A stretch of DNA of 7,476 bases, taken from positions 1-7,476 of the forward strand of contig JASKZT010000136.1 in the NCBI GenBank assembly GCA_030145965.1, given 5' to 3'. Position 1 is the stretch's first letter. Every line of letters begins with the position of its first letter. Origin of the DNA: Ornithinimicrobium sp. (lineage in GTDB: Bacteria; Actinomycetota; Actinomycetes; Actinomycetales; Dermatophilaceae). Both the position numbers and the translations under genes were made by a program. Under the pieces are notes generated by a model. It had not been told where the DNA came from. It searched no databases and was given only the letters and a program-made list of their open reading frames with translations. Positions 1-6,109 of this stretch are shown here, piece after piece.

Positions 1-1723
1 CCCGGTCGTCGCGGGTCAGCAGCATGGTGGCGCCGCGCGCGGCCGCGGCGGCCGAGCCGCCGAGCGCGTCGCTCATCACCTGGCCGCTCGCCACGTAGAC
101 CGTCTGCGGCCGCAGGCCGCGCGCCACGGCGTCCGCGGACACGCGGGCGGCGACGTCGTAGCGGTTCAGTCCCTCGATGCGGCTCACCGTGTAGCCGCTG
201 GCTCGCAGCGAGGCCTCCACCGCGGGCGAGACCGAGGTGGTCCCGCCGAGGATCCTGACCTCGCGGACCCGCAGCGCGCGCAGCGCCGAGAGCGTGGCCG
301 GGGGCACCGAGTCGCTCCTCGTGAGCAGCACGGCCGCGCCCGGCTGGGCGGCGACCGGCCCGACGGACAGCCCGTCGGCCAGGTACTGGTCGGGACCCGC
401 CGCCAGGTAGGCGGTCGACGTGCCCTCGAGGAACGCCCGCTGCGCGAGACCGGCGGCCACGGCATACCGGTCCGCGCCTCCGATGCGCTGCACGGCGTCC
501 GGGACCTGCGCGGCGTCGGCGGCCACCCTCGAGCGCAGCAGGTCCATGAGCGCGTAGAGCTGCCAGCCGGGGCAGAGGGTCTGGCCGACGTCCCGGTGCG
601 CGTGGACGACGTTCAGCGTGCGGGTCCACCCCTCGTAGGCGTTGCGGTAGGTGACGGTGCTCCCGGGCGGAACCCCGTGGGTGGTGAGGGTCCAGGCGGT
701 GAGCCGGGCCAGCGCGGTGAGCTCGGTCGCCCAGACCTGGGCGGTCTCGTGGTTGCCGAGCACGGCGACGCCGGACCAGTCGCGGTTCATGCCGAAGGCG
801 TGCGCGAGCTGGACGTTCTCCTCGACGCCGCCGGCCCGGCCCTCCCAGACCCGGCCGTACTTGTCGACGAGCGCGGCGTAGCCGATGTCGTCCCACCGCA
901 GCGTCTGCCCGTGGTAGTAGAAGATGCCACGGATGATGGCGGGGACGTCCGCGGCCGCATAGTCGTTGTGGCCGGCCGTGTGGTGCACGGTGACGCCGAG
1001 CTTGGGAGCGGGGCTGACGAGGTCGCGCGGCCGCGAGACGCGCGGCAGCGACTCGTCCGCCCCCCAGTCGGCGCGGGTCCCGATGACGAGCTGGTCGGTG
1101 GTGACGGGGATGCCGTTGACCGTGGCCGCGTCGGAGGCGGTCGCAGAGGTGGTCCAGGCCTCGAGCGTGGCCGCGTCGGCCTCGCCCACGAGGCGCACCT
1201 CGACCTCTGCCGGACCGATGACGACGTCCCCGGTCGTGGCGCGGACCACGTGCTCGGCGTCGTCGACGGGTGCCCCCGAGGCACCCGTGGACGTGGTGGC
1301 CGAGGTCTCCGCCGCCGGGGAGACGGCGAACGGCTCGGTCGGCACGGCGTCCTCGAGGTCGACCCAGTCGTCCCAGCGGCCGTCCTGCTCGCGGACGCGC
1401 AGCTCGGTCGTGCCCGGTGCCGGGCCCTCCCAGCGCAGGCCGACGACGTGGATGCCGTCGTCGAGGGCGAGGGTCGCCGTCCGCACCTCTCCCGGCGGGG
1501 TGTCCGTGGCCCCGCCCTCGGCGCTGGTGCCCGGGAGCGAGCGGGAGGAGGCGGCGGGCCGGGCGTCCTTCAGGGGGACGGTGCGGTGCGAGGGCGGTGC
1601 GTCGGCCGGCGTGGTCGCGGGCGTGGCCGCGACGGTCGGCGGTGGTGCCGCCGCCACGAGGGTCGCGGCGACGGCGGCGACCAGGGGGACGAGCAGTCGG
1701 GGCGGTCTGGGAAGGAGAGGCAT
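1..1723 (-). CDS. Secreted N-acetylmuramoyl-L-alanine amidase (PGRP/Amidase_2) with cell-wall-binding-2 repeats, C-terminally truncated by window edge
   Basis: Predicted to cleave the bond between N-acetylmuramic acid and L-alanine in peptidoglycan, outside the cell. The frame is open from ATG at 1723 to the window edge without a stop (574 residues visible). Residues 1-33 look like a signal peptide: a basic start, a hydrophobic Leu/Val/Ala core, then an Ala-rich exit. A Pro/Ala/Thr-rich stretch and a beta-rich region (about 80-210, ending near a TRADWGADES motif) precede the PGRP/Amidase_2 domain (about 213-400). That domain shows VHHTAGH (H247), WDDIGYAALVD (Y282), AHRD (H376) and CPG (C384), the positions expected for the zinc ligands and catalytic tyrosine. 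Two cell-wall-binding-2 (PF04122-type) repeats follow, beginning RIGGADRY at 413 and RIEGLNRY at 515, each with the ILGG or SDALGG type of motif; a third repeat probably lies outside the window. The start is supported by GGAG 8 nt upstream. The gene stands apart from its upstream neighbour behind a hairpin terminator. Family assignment is firm; the exact substrate bond is inferred. Confidence 0.95.
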   Translation of the reverse strand, partial: MPLLPRPPRLLVPLVAAVAATLVAAAPPPTVAATPATTPADAPPSHRTVPLKDARPAASSRSLPGTSAEGGATDTPPGEVRTATLALDDGIHVVGLRWEGPAPGTTELRVREQDGRWDDWVDLEDAVPTEPFAVSPAAETSATTSTGASGAPVDDAEHVVRATTGDVVIGPAEVEVRLVGEADAATLEAWTTSATASDAATVNGIPVTTDQLVIGTRADWGADESLPRVSRPRDLVSPAPKLGVTVHHTAGHNDYAAADVPAIIRGIFYYHGQTLRWDDIGYAALVDKYGRVWEGRAGGVEENVQLAHAFGMNRDWSGVAVLGNHETAQVWATELTALARLTAWTLTTHGVPPGSTVTYRNAYEGWTRTLNVVHAHRDVGQTLCPGWQLYALMDLLRSRVAADAAQVPDAVQRIGGADRYAVAAGLAQRAFLEGTSTAYLAAGPDQYLADGLSVGPVAAQPGAAVLLTRSDSVPPATLSALRALRVREVRILGGTTSVSPAVEASLRASGYTVSRIEGLNRYDVAARVSADAVARGLRPQTVYVASGQVMSDALGGSAAAAARGATMLLTRDDR

Positions 1724-1731
1724 GGTGTCAG

Positions 1732-1735
1732 CTCC
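1732..1735 (-). promoter_or_regulatory. Ribosome binding site of the amidase gene
   Basis: The minus strand reads GGAG followed by 8 nt and then ATG at 1723. This supports the chosen start, which is also the one that puts a signal peptide at the N terminus. Confidence 0.6.
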
Positions 1736-1784
1736 GTGGGACAGGGACAGCAGGGGATCGACCGAGGTGGTCGGGGACGGTGCA

Positions 1785-1790
1785 ACTTTA
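1785..1790 (-). promoter_or_regulatory. Possible -10 element of the amidase promoter
   Basis: The minus strand reads TAAAGT, which fits TANNNT, in an otherwise very GC-rich stretch. It would place the transcript start about 55 nt ahead of the ATG. No good -35 hexamer lies 16-18 nt upstream (CCCGAT at 17 nt spacing), so the promoter may depend on an activator or an alternative sigma factor, or the match may be chance. Confidence 0.3.
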
Positions 1791-1956
1791 GCCACTTCCG
1801 TCACAGGATCGGGCGCTCTCGACGCTGAGCCACACAGGTCATGCGGTGTTCACCGTCCCGTGGCTGGCGCCACGCCAGGGCGTCACCCTGGGCGACCCAC
1901 CTGATGCAGGGATGGACGACCTCCTGCCGCGCCGTCGCTGACCGGGCGCAGCACGG

Positions 1957-1988
1957 CGGGGCCGGGTCGCACCAGCGACCCGGCCCCG
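1957..1988 (-). terminator. GC-rich hairpin, probable terminator after the NYN gene
   Basis: Arms 1957-1970 and 1975-1988 are perfectly complementary over 14 bp around a 4-nt loop (ACCA on the plus strand). The hairpin starts 29 nt past the NYN stop codon. There is no T-run after it on the minus strand, so it is not a classical intrinsic terminator; U-less hairpins are commonly proposed as terminators in actinobacteria. It separates the operon from the separately transcribed amidase gene. Confidence 0.65.
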
Positions 1989-2017
1989 TCCGCGCGCCGA
2001 CCCGGCGCGCCCGTGCG

Positions 2018-2569
2018 TCAGAGGAACTGCACGGGGTCGAACTCCTCGATCGGGATGATGCGCAGGCGCGGCAGCGGCGCGTTGAAGGCGAGCGTGTCGT
2101 GCTCGAGGTCGTAGAACTGCATGCCGCGCGCGACGAGGGGGGCGAAGCCGGTGTTGCGGAACTCCTCGAAGGCGATGAGCCCCACCCGCCGGGTGCCGTC
2201 GATCAGCGGCTCCACCGACTCCAGGAAGTCGCCGTCGTGGCTGACGAGCATGACGTCGTCGTCGCGGTCGGCGAGCGCGTCCAGCGTGCGTTGGATCGCG
2301 ATGTCGACGACCTTGTCCTCCGCCGAGCCCGACAGCGGCACCGGCGTGTAGCCCAGGGCCCGCAGCGCCTGCACGAACGACATCGGCAGGCCGCTGCTGG
2401 CGTTGAGGAAGAAGAGACCCTTGGCCGGCTGGTCCCAGGTCTCCTGGGTGAAGCTGAGCAGCCGGTCCCAGCGCGGGCGCTCGTCGGGGTGGGGCCGGCG
2501 CCCGAGGATCGAGTTGCCCAGCGTGGCGTCGATGTTCTCGCCGTCCACGAGCAGGTACGAGGTGGCCAT
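2018..2569 (-). CDS. NYN-domain (LabA/DUF88-like, PIN-like) putative nuclease
   Basis: This 183-residue protein matches the NYN family, PIN-like domains thought to be metal-dependent RNases. The acidic residues that would bind metal are visible: D9 in the first strand (LLVDGENID, positions 6-14, with the characteristic N12), D89 in EDKVVDIAI (84-92), and D112 and D114 in SHDGDFL (110-116). The alternation of strand and helix around them fits the Rossmann-like PIN fold. The C-terminal tail (about 155-183) is proline- and acid-containing, with no recognised domain. I chose ATG at 2569 because AGGAGG lies 4 nt upstream and the protein then begins directly with the first strand; an earlier in-frame ATG at 2617 would add 16 residues overlapping the end of the esterase gene and has no comparable site. 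It lies 34 bp after the esterase gene, so it is probably the last gene of the same transcript. Its RNA target is unknown. Confidence 0.88.
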   Translation of the reverse strand: MATSYLLVDGENIDATLGNSILGRRPHPDERPRWDRLLSFTQETWDQPAKGLFFLNASSGLPMSFVQALRALGYTPVPLSGSAEDKVVDIAIQRTLDALADRDDDVMLVSHDGDFLESVEPLIDGTRRVGLIAFEEFRNTGFAPLVARGMQFYDLEHDTLAFNAPLPRLRIIPIEEFDPVQFL

Positions 2570-2573
2570 AGGT

Positions 2574-2579
2574 CCTCCT
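2574..2579 (-). promoter_or_regulatory. Strong Shine-Dalgarno of the NYN gene
   Basis: The minus strand reads AGGAGG with a 4-nt spacer to ATG at 2569. It is the best ribosome binding site in the window and decides the start of this gene. It suggests independent translation initiation here, unlike the overlapping genes upstream. Confidence 0.75.
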
Positions 2580-2603
2580 AGGTCGATATGGGTGTGTCTT
2601 GGT

Positions 2604-3785
2604 CTATTCGTAGACAAGCTTCTGCGGGCCGGGGAAGACCCACGACAGGCCGTCGCGCAGCCGGTCGCGCCAGTTTTCCCACGAGTGCCCGTCCCGCGAC
2701 TCCACGTAGCGCACCTGGGCCCCCGTGGCCTCGAAGACGGGCACCATCGAGCGGTTGTGCACGATGAGCGGCTCGTACACGCCGCAGTGCACGTACATCC
2801 GGTCGGCGACCCGCCGGGGGCGGGCGCGGTAGCGGTTCATGAACGTCACCACCGGGTCGAAGGCCGGTCCGCCCCCGTGGTCGCTGCCGATGTCGGTGAA
2901 GACGAAGGACCCGGACTGCAGCAGCAGGTTGCCCCACGCGTCGGGGCTGCGGTAGGCCGTGGACAGCGAGGCGACGGCGCCGAAGCTGGCCCCCATGAGG
3001 CAGCGCGCGGCCGGCCGGCGGATCACGGGGAGCTCGGCCTCGATCGCGGGCAGCAGCTCGTGGGTCAGGTGGCGGGCGTGCGGCGCGAAGTTGGGGTACT
3101 CGCGCATCCGGTCACCCGGGTTGGACAGCACGACGATCGTCTCGGCCATGTCGAGGTCGTGGATCAGGTTGTCCAGCACGGTCTTCATCGCCGCGTAGTT
3201 GACGTAGTCGTTCCCGTCGTGGACGACCAGGAGCGGGTAGGAGCTCGAGCTGCGGAAGCGCGCCGGCAGGTAGATCCGGTTGTGGACGGTGCGGCGCAGC
3301 GCCTTGGACTGCAGGCTCCAGTCGACCAGCTGACCGGGCCGGGCGTCCGAGCGGGGCACGACCCACTCCGGCGTCTCGTACCCCGCGGCCTGGAGGACGC
3401 TGGAGGACCCGACCGGCGAGTGGGCGACGTACGGGTTGAGCGGGTCGTTGAACGTCTCGTAGTGCTCGCCGCGTCGGAGCTCGATCTGGTACTCCACGCG
3501 TGACTGGGCGGGCAGCTCGATCGTCACGTACCACAGGTCGGTCCCCTCGAGCCGGCGCATGGGGACGTGCTGCGGCTGGTTGACGATCCGGTGCTTCACG
3601 GCGACCGCGTCGACCTCACCGCGGAAGAGGAAGGTGCACTTGGCCCCCTCGACGATCGGGACCTGGTGCCGCGCCAGGAACTCGTCGACCGCGTGCCCGT
3701 CGAGGGGGGCCGACGCCTTGAGCGCGTTGACGGCCAGCTTGCCACGGTGCCGCGGCGCCGAGGGGTAGGACGCCACGGTGCTCAT
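2604..3785 (-). CDS. Enterochelin-esterase-like alpha/beta hydrolase with N-terminal beta domain
   Basis: A 393-residue protein of the Fes/esterase-D type (COG2382-like). Residues about 45-125 look like the N-terminal immunoglobulin-like (E-set) domain of this family: TFLFRGEVDAVAVKHRI, then DLWYVTIELPAQSRVEYQI and a DPLNPY motif at 114-119 typical of the junction. The alpha/beta hydrolase domain begins near RTVHNRIYLP (165-174). The nucleophile elbow is GASFG with S267, the acid is probably E338 in CGVYEPL, and the histidine is H367 in DGHSWENWRD, so the triad looks complete. No signal peptide or membrane segment is visible, so it should act in the cytoplasm, as Fes does on iron-siderophore esters. 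No siderophore synthesis or uptake gene is present, so a siderophore substrate is not supported. The ATG overlaps the stop of the preceding gene in an ATGA (4 bp), implying translational coupling. The esterase class is firm; the substrate is unknown. Confidence 0.92.
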   Translation of the reverse strand: MSTVASYPSAPRHRGKLAVNALKASAPLDGHAVDEFLARHQVPIVEGAKCTFLFRGEVDAVAVKHRIVNQPQHVPMRRLEGTDLWYVTIELPAQSRVEYQIELRRGEHYETFNDPLNPYVAHSPVGSSSVLQAAGYETPEWVVPRSDARPGQLVDWSLQSKALRRTVHNRIYLPARFRSSSSYPLLVVHDGNDYVNYAAMKTVLDNLIHDLDMAETIVVLSNPGDRMREYPNFAPHARHLTHELLPAIEAELPVIRRPAARCLMGASFGAVASLSTAYRSPDAWGNLLLQSGSFVFTDIGSDHGGGPAFDPVVTFMNRYRARPRRVADRMYVHCGVYEPLIVHNRSMVPVFEATGAQVRYVESRDGHSWENWRDRLRDGLSWVFPGPQKLVYE

Positions 3786-4834
3786 GCCGCACCCCCGCCC
3801 GCAGGGACCGGCCGGGGTGCCGGCTCGTAGGCACCCGTCGTGCCGTCGGCGGCGAGCACCGGTGCACCGGCGGGGATGCCGCCGCCGGCGGTGAGGGTGA
3901 CGTCGACGCGCTGGTCGAGCAGCAGCGCGCACGCGGGCGCCGCGCGCCGGGCCAGCACGGCCATCCGGTGGGGGTTGCGGATGTCGAGACGCTCCTTCGC
4001 CGAGGGGAGGGCGACGAGCCCCTGGGTCAGTCCCAGACCCTCCATGAGCAGCTCGGAGACCGGCGGGCTGGATACCGCGTGGTCGTGGAAGAGCAGCACG
4101 CGCTCGGTGAGCGTCATGGCGCCGGCGCCCCACGCCAGCACGGGCCGCAGGAGCGCGGGCGGGGCCGGCGCCTGGTCCCCGCCGTCGGCCGCGTCGAGCG
4201 GCGCCTCGCGCGGCGCCGCCAGGGCCGGGGCGAGGTTGAAGAGGTGCAGGGCGCCCATGAGCACCCCGACGTGGCCGCCGGCGATCGCGATGGCCTCGCA
4301 GTCGGCGATCGCGTGGCCGACCCGGAAGCGGCCCTCGACGACGGCGTCGCGGTGCTGCGGCTGGTAGCGGTCGTAGAAGGTCAGGGTGAGGTCGGCGACG
4401 CGCTCCAGGTGCCGGGCGTCGAGGTCGCGCATGATCTCGAGGGTGTCGTGGACGGCGAGGTCGACGACGTGCTGGTCGCGGGGGGTGTGCTCGCGGATGC
4501 GGCGGATCGCCTCGGCCGCCTGCTCCAGCGCGATGAGGTAGAGCTCCTGCATCTCGGTGTGGACGAGGCGGCGCTGCCGGTCGCCCTCGGCCAGCTCGGG
4601 GTCGTGCTCCCAGACCTGCTGCATGAGGCTCCACAGGCGCAGGTTGACGGTGCTGCCGCCGAGCAGGTGGCTGAGCAGCTCGTCGTCCTCCTCCCGGTCC
4701 TGCCATCCGGCGGTGACCATGGCGAAGCGCCGGCCGTGCAGCCCGAGACGCTCGGCGACCCTCGTGACCTGCGGCTCGCGCTGCGGGCCCAGGAGGGTGA
4801 TGCGGGGGTCGGCGAGCGGGTCGTCAGCCGGCAT
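3782..4834 (-). CDS. Diverged peptidase S51 (cyanophycinase-like) fold protein, apparently lacking the catalytic serine
   Basis: A 350-residue soluble protein with no signal peptide. I read it, with moderate confidence, as a distant member of the S51 family (cyanophycinase, dipeptidase E), which cuts aspartyl-type peptides. Matching landmarks occur in the right order: a first strand RITLLGP (11-17); FAMVTAGWQ (37-45), where S51 proteins have a strand ending in P-(T/S)-A; AIAIAGGH (181-188), equivalent to the FxxGG-(N/D)-Q loop; VLAWGAGAM (232-240), equivalent to the GTSAGA nucleophile elbow; EGLGLTQGLVALP (265-277), equivalent to GLGL...VVDQHF; and CALLLD...GGGIPAGAPVLAADG (302-331), equivalent to the GIDExTAL and final strands. 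The elbow serine is replaced by G236 and no histidine follows GLVAL, so peptidase activity is doubtful. Residues about 72-178 form a charged, helical insertion absent from ordinary S51 proteins. The ATG overlaps the ATP-grasp gene by 11 bp and its stop overlaps the esterase start by 4 bp. A novel family with only partial resemblance is the alternative. Confidence 0.6.
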   Translation of the reverse strand: MPADDPLADPRITLLGPQREPQVTRVAERLGLHGRRFAMVTAGWQDREEDDELLSHLLGGSTVNLRLWSLMQQVWEHDPELAEGDRQRRLVHTEMQELYLIALEQAAEAIRRIREHTPRDQHVVDLAVHDTLEIMRDLDARHLERVADLTLTFYDRYQPQHRDAVVEGRFRVGHAIADCEAIAIAGGHVGVLMGALHLFNLAPALAAPREAPLDAADGGDQAPAPPALLRPVLAWGAGAMTLTERVLLFHDHAVSSPPVSELLMEGLGLTQGLVALPSAKERLDIRNPHRMAVLARRAAPACALLLDQRVDVTLTAGGGIPAGAPVLAADGTTGAYEPAPRPVPAGGGAA

Positions 4835-6041
4835 GGACCTGCACGGTGCGGCCGACGTCGTCGAGCATCTCCCGGAGGTGGTCGTAGTCGGGGTGGCGCA
4901 GGCGGACCCACGCGTTGGCCATGAAACCCGCCTCCACCGGCTGGGTCCCGGTGCCGGCCGGGGGGATGTGGGCGTCGATGATCCACCGGCCGTAGCGGTT
5001 CTCCACGTCCTCCAGGCCGGAGTAGCCGGTGATGACGCCGTCCCTGTCGGGCCGCAGCGCGATGATGCCGGCGGAGTGGCTGCGGCTCGGGCGCCGCGAC
5101 ACGTGCCCGTGCACGATCGCCTCGGCCCAGGCGGCGTAGACGTCCATGTCGTTGGCCGCGCAGTAGAGGTCCCAGCACCCCACGCCGGGGGGCCGGCAGC
5201 CGATCTCGCTGAAGGTGAGGCCGCGCGGGCCGTGGAAGAACTCCATGTGCGTGGCGGAGGTGCCGATCCCCAGGGCCTCGTTGACCCGCGCCCCCATCGC
5301 GCGCAGCTCGCCGTAGAGCTCTCCGGAGTCGATCCGGTTGGTCGCGACGAACTGGGGGGAGATCCAGCGCGTGCGCATGGCCTCCAGCACCCCGGGGTAG
5401 TAGTGCGAGGCGAAGTCGAGGACGGGCAGGCCGTCGACGGAGATGGTGTCGTAGAAGCCCTCGTGGCCCTCGATGAACTCCTCGACGGCGATGGACCCGT
5501 GGTCGCCCAGGGCGGCCAGGGCGGCGTCGAGGTCGGTGTCGTCGTCGACGCGGTAGGTGCCCGCCGCGCCGGCGGCGTCGCGCGGCTTGAGCACCAGGGG
5601 GTAGCCGACCTGCCGGGCGAAGCTGAGGACCTCGTCGGCCGTGTCCGCCCCGATGGACCGCGCGACCGGCACCCCCGCCGAGCGCAGCGCCTCCTTCATC
5701 GAGGGCTTGTCGCGGCACAGCCACGTCGTGCGCACCGAGGTGCCGGGGATGCCGAGGGACTCCCGCACCTGGGCGGCGACGAGCTGGTGGGCCTCGATCG
5801 TCGACTCGAGGCGGTCGACCCAGAGCATCCCCTGCACGCGGCGCACCGCGTCGGTCATCTGCTGCAGGTCGGTGACCGAGCCGACCTGCTCGTAGTGGAC
5901 CATCCAGTCCTTGAGCTGGCCGTCGAGGTACTCGGCCGGGGTCTCGCCGATCCCGATGACGTTCGCTCCCGCCTCGGCCAGCGCCCGGGGGAACTCACGC
6001 TGGTTCCGGGGGAAGTGCGGCTCGACGAACACGATGTTCAC
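4824..6041 (-). CDS. ATP-grasp carboxylate-amine/thiol ligase-like protein
   Basis: A 405-residue protein with ATP-grasp architecture, a fold that activates a carboxylate as acyl phosphate and joins it to an amine or other nucleophile. The pre-ATP-grasp domain begins MNIVFVEPH (1-9). DKPSMKEAL (111-119) is the usual D-K-xx-M/T-K motif before the ATP lid; PLVLKPRDAAGAAGT (148-162) holds the ATP-binding K152 and the glycine-rich loop; VEEFIEGHE (186-194) is the adenine-hinge segment; and THMEFF (264-269) with FSEIGCRPPG (277-286) supplies the likely metal-binding E267 and E279 and the conserved R283. The usual asparagine of the E-(I/V)-N-xR-P motif is G281 here. Residues about 320-400 form a C-terminal domain. 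The start is GTG at 6041, preceded only by a weak AGG 9 nt upstream; the frame stays open further upstream, but the chosen start coincides with the first strand. Amino acid ligases of the BacD or carnosine synthase type share this general layout, but the substrate cannot be read from the sequence. Confidence 0.9.
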   Translation of the reverse strand: MNIVFVEPHFPRNQREFPRALAEAGANVIGIGETPAEYLDGQLKDWMVHYEQVGSVTDLQQMTDAVRRVQGMLWVDRLESTIEAHQLVAAQVRESLGIPGTSVRTTWLCRDKPSMKEALRSAGVPVARSIGADTADEVLSFARQVGYPLVLKPRDAAGAAGTYRVDDDTDLDAALAALGDHGSIAVEEFIEGHEGFYDTISVDGLPVLDFASHYYPGVLEAMRTRWISPQFVATNRIDSGELYGELRAMGARVNEALGIGTSATHMEFFHGPRGLTFSEIGCRPPGVGCWDLYCAANDMDVYAAWAEAIVHGHVSRRPSRSHSAGIIALRPDRDGVITGYSGLEDVENRYGRWIIDAHIPPAGTGTQPVEAGFMANAWVRLRHPDYDHLREMLDDVGRTVQVHAG

Positions 6042-6067
6042 AGGGCCGAGCCTGCCACAGACCGGCC

Positions 6068-6109
6068 CGGGCGCACACCCGGCTCGGCGCGGTCGGGTGT
6101 CAGCGCCCG
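6068..6109 (-). terminator. Hairpin overlapping the stop of the acyltransferase gene
   Basis: Arms 6068-6081 and 6094-6109 pair over 14 bp with one 2-nt bulge (6101-6102) and a 12-nt loop. The right arm covers the last codons and the TGA (6102-6100) of the acyltransferase/SGNH gene. It lies in the 58-bp gap before the ATP-grasp start and has no T-run. It could be a terminator, partial attenuator or mRNA-stabilising structure between the two genes; ribosomes finishing the upstream gene would be expected to disrupt it. Confidence 0.4.

Larger units (their letters stand above)
1724..2017. other. Intergenic region between the NYN gene and the amidase gene
   Basis: This 294-bp stretch contains no convincing gene. 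Right to left it holds the strong hairpin at 1957-1988 (probable terminator of the upstream unit), a smaller CCAGGG/CCCTGG hairpin at 1875-1891, an imperfect palindrome CGGTGTTCACCG at 1844-1855, the possible -10 at 1785-1790 and the ribosome binding site of the amidase gene. GGGACGGTG at 1774-1782 and CACCGTCCC at 1851-1859 form a 9-bp inverted repeat on either side of the putative -10. No riboswitch that I recognise is present, and a leader of about 55 nt would be too short for most. Confidence 0.6.

Noticed and set aside
231..1771. The 12-mer ACCGAGGTGGTC at 231-242 and 1760-1771 as a direct repeat
   Set aside because: One copy is inside codons of the amidase repeat domain; there is no extension beyond the 12-mer, so chance in GC-rich DNA is the simplest explanation.
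1795..1816. TGTGA half-site upstream of the amidase gene as a CRP/GlxR-type operator
   Set aside because: The second half-site does not match (TGGCT instead of TCACA), so the site is not supported.
1724..1850. A c-di-AMP or other riboswitch in front of the cell-wall amidase gene
   Set aside because: Such leaders are known before wall hydrolases in actinobacteria, but the likely leader is only about 55 nt and shows no matching conserved core.
596..1904. Plus-strand open frames of 410 and 312 codons opposite the amidase gene
   Set aside because: Low-complexity products with no motif, while the minus strand encodes an intact signal peptide, Amidase_2 domain and wall-binding repeats.
2403..3503. 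Plus-strand open frame of 366 codons opposite the esterase gene
   Set aside because: Antisense shadow; the esterase with its complete catalytic triad lies on the other strand.
3786..4706. N-terminal extension of the esterase frame giving a 700-residue protein
   Set aside because: The extra 307 residues are Arg/Pro/Ala-rich out-of-frame translation of the S51-like gene; the ATGA overlap gives the natural start at 3785.
3840..4924. Plus-strand frames of 175 and 318 codons opposite the S51-like gene
   Set aside because: The S51-like frame overlaps its neighbours tightly and has ordered fold landmarks; the plus-strand products are low complexity.
4381..5724. Minus-strand 447-codon frame spanning the ATP-grasp and S51-like genes
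   Set aside because: Arg/Ala/Gly-rich product without motifs, out of frame with both recognised genes.
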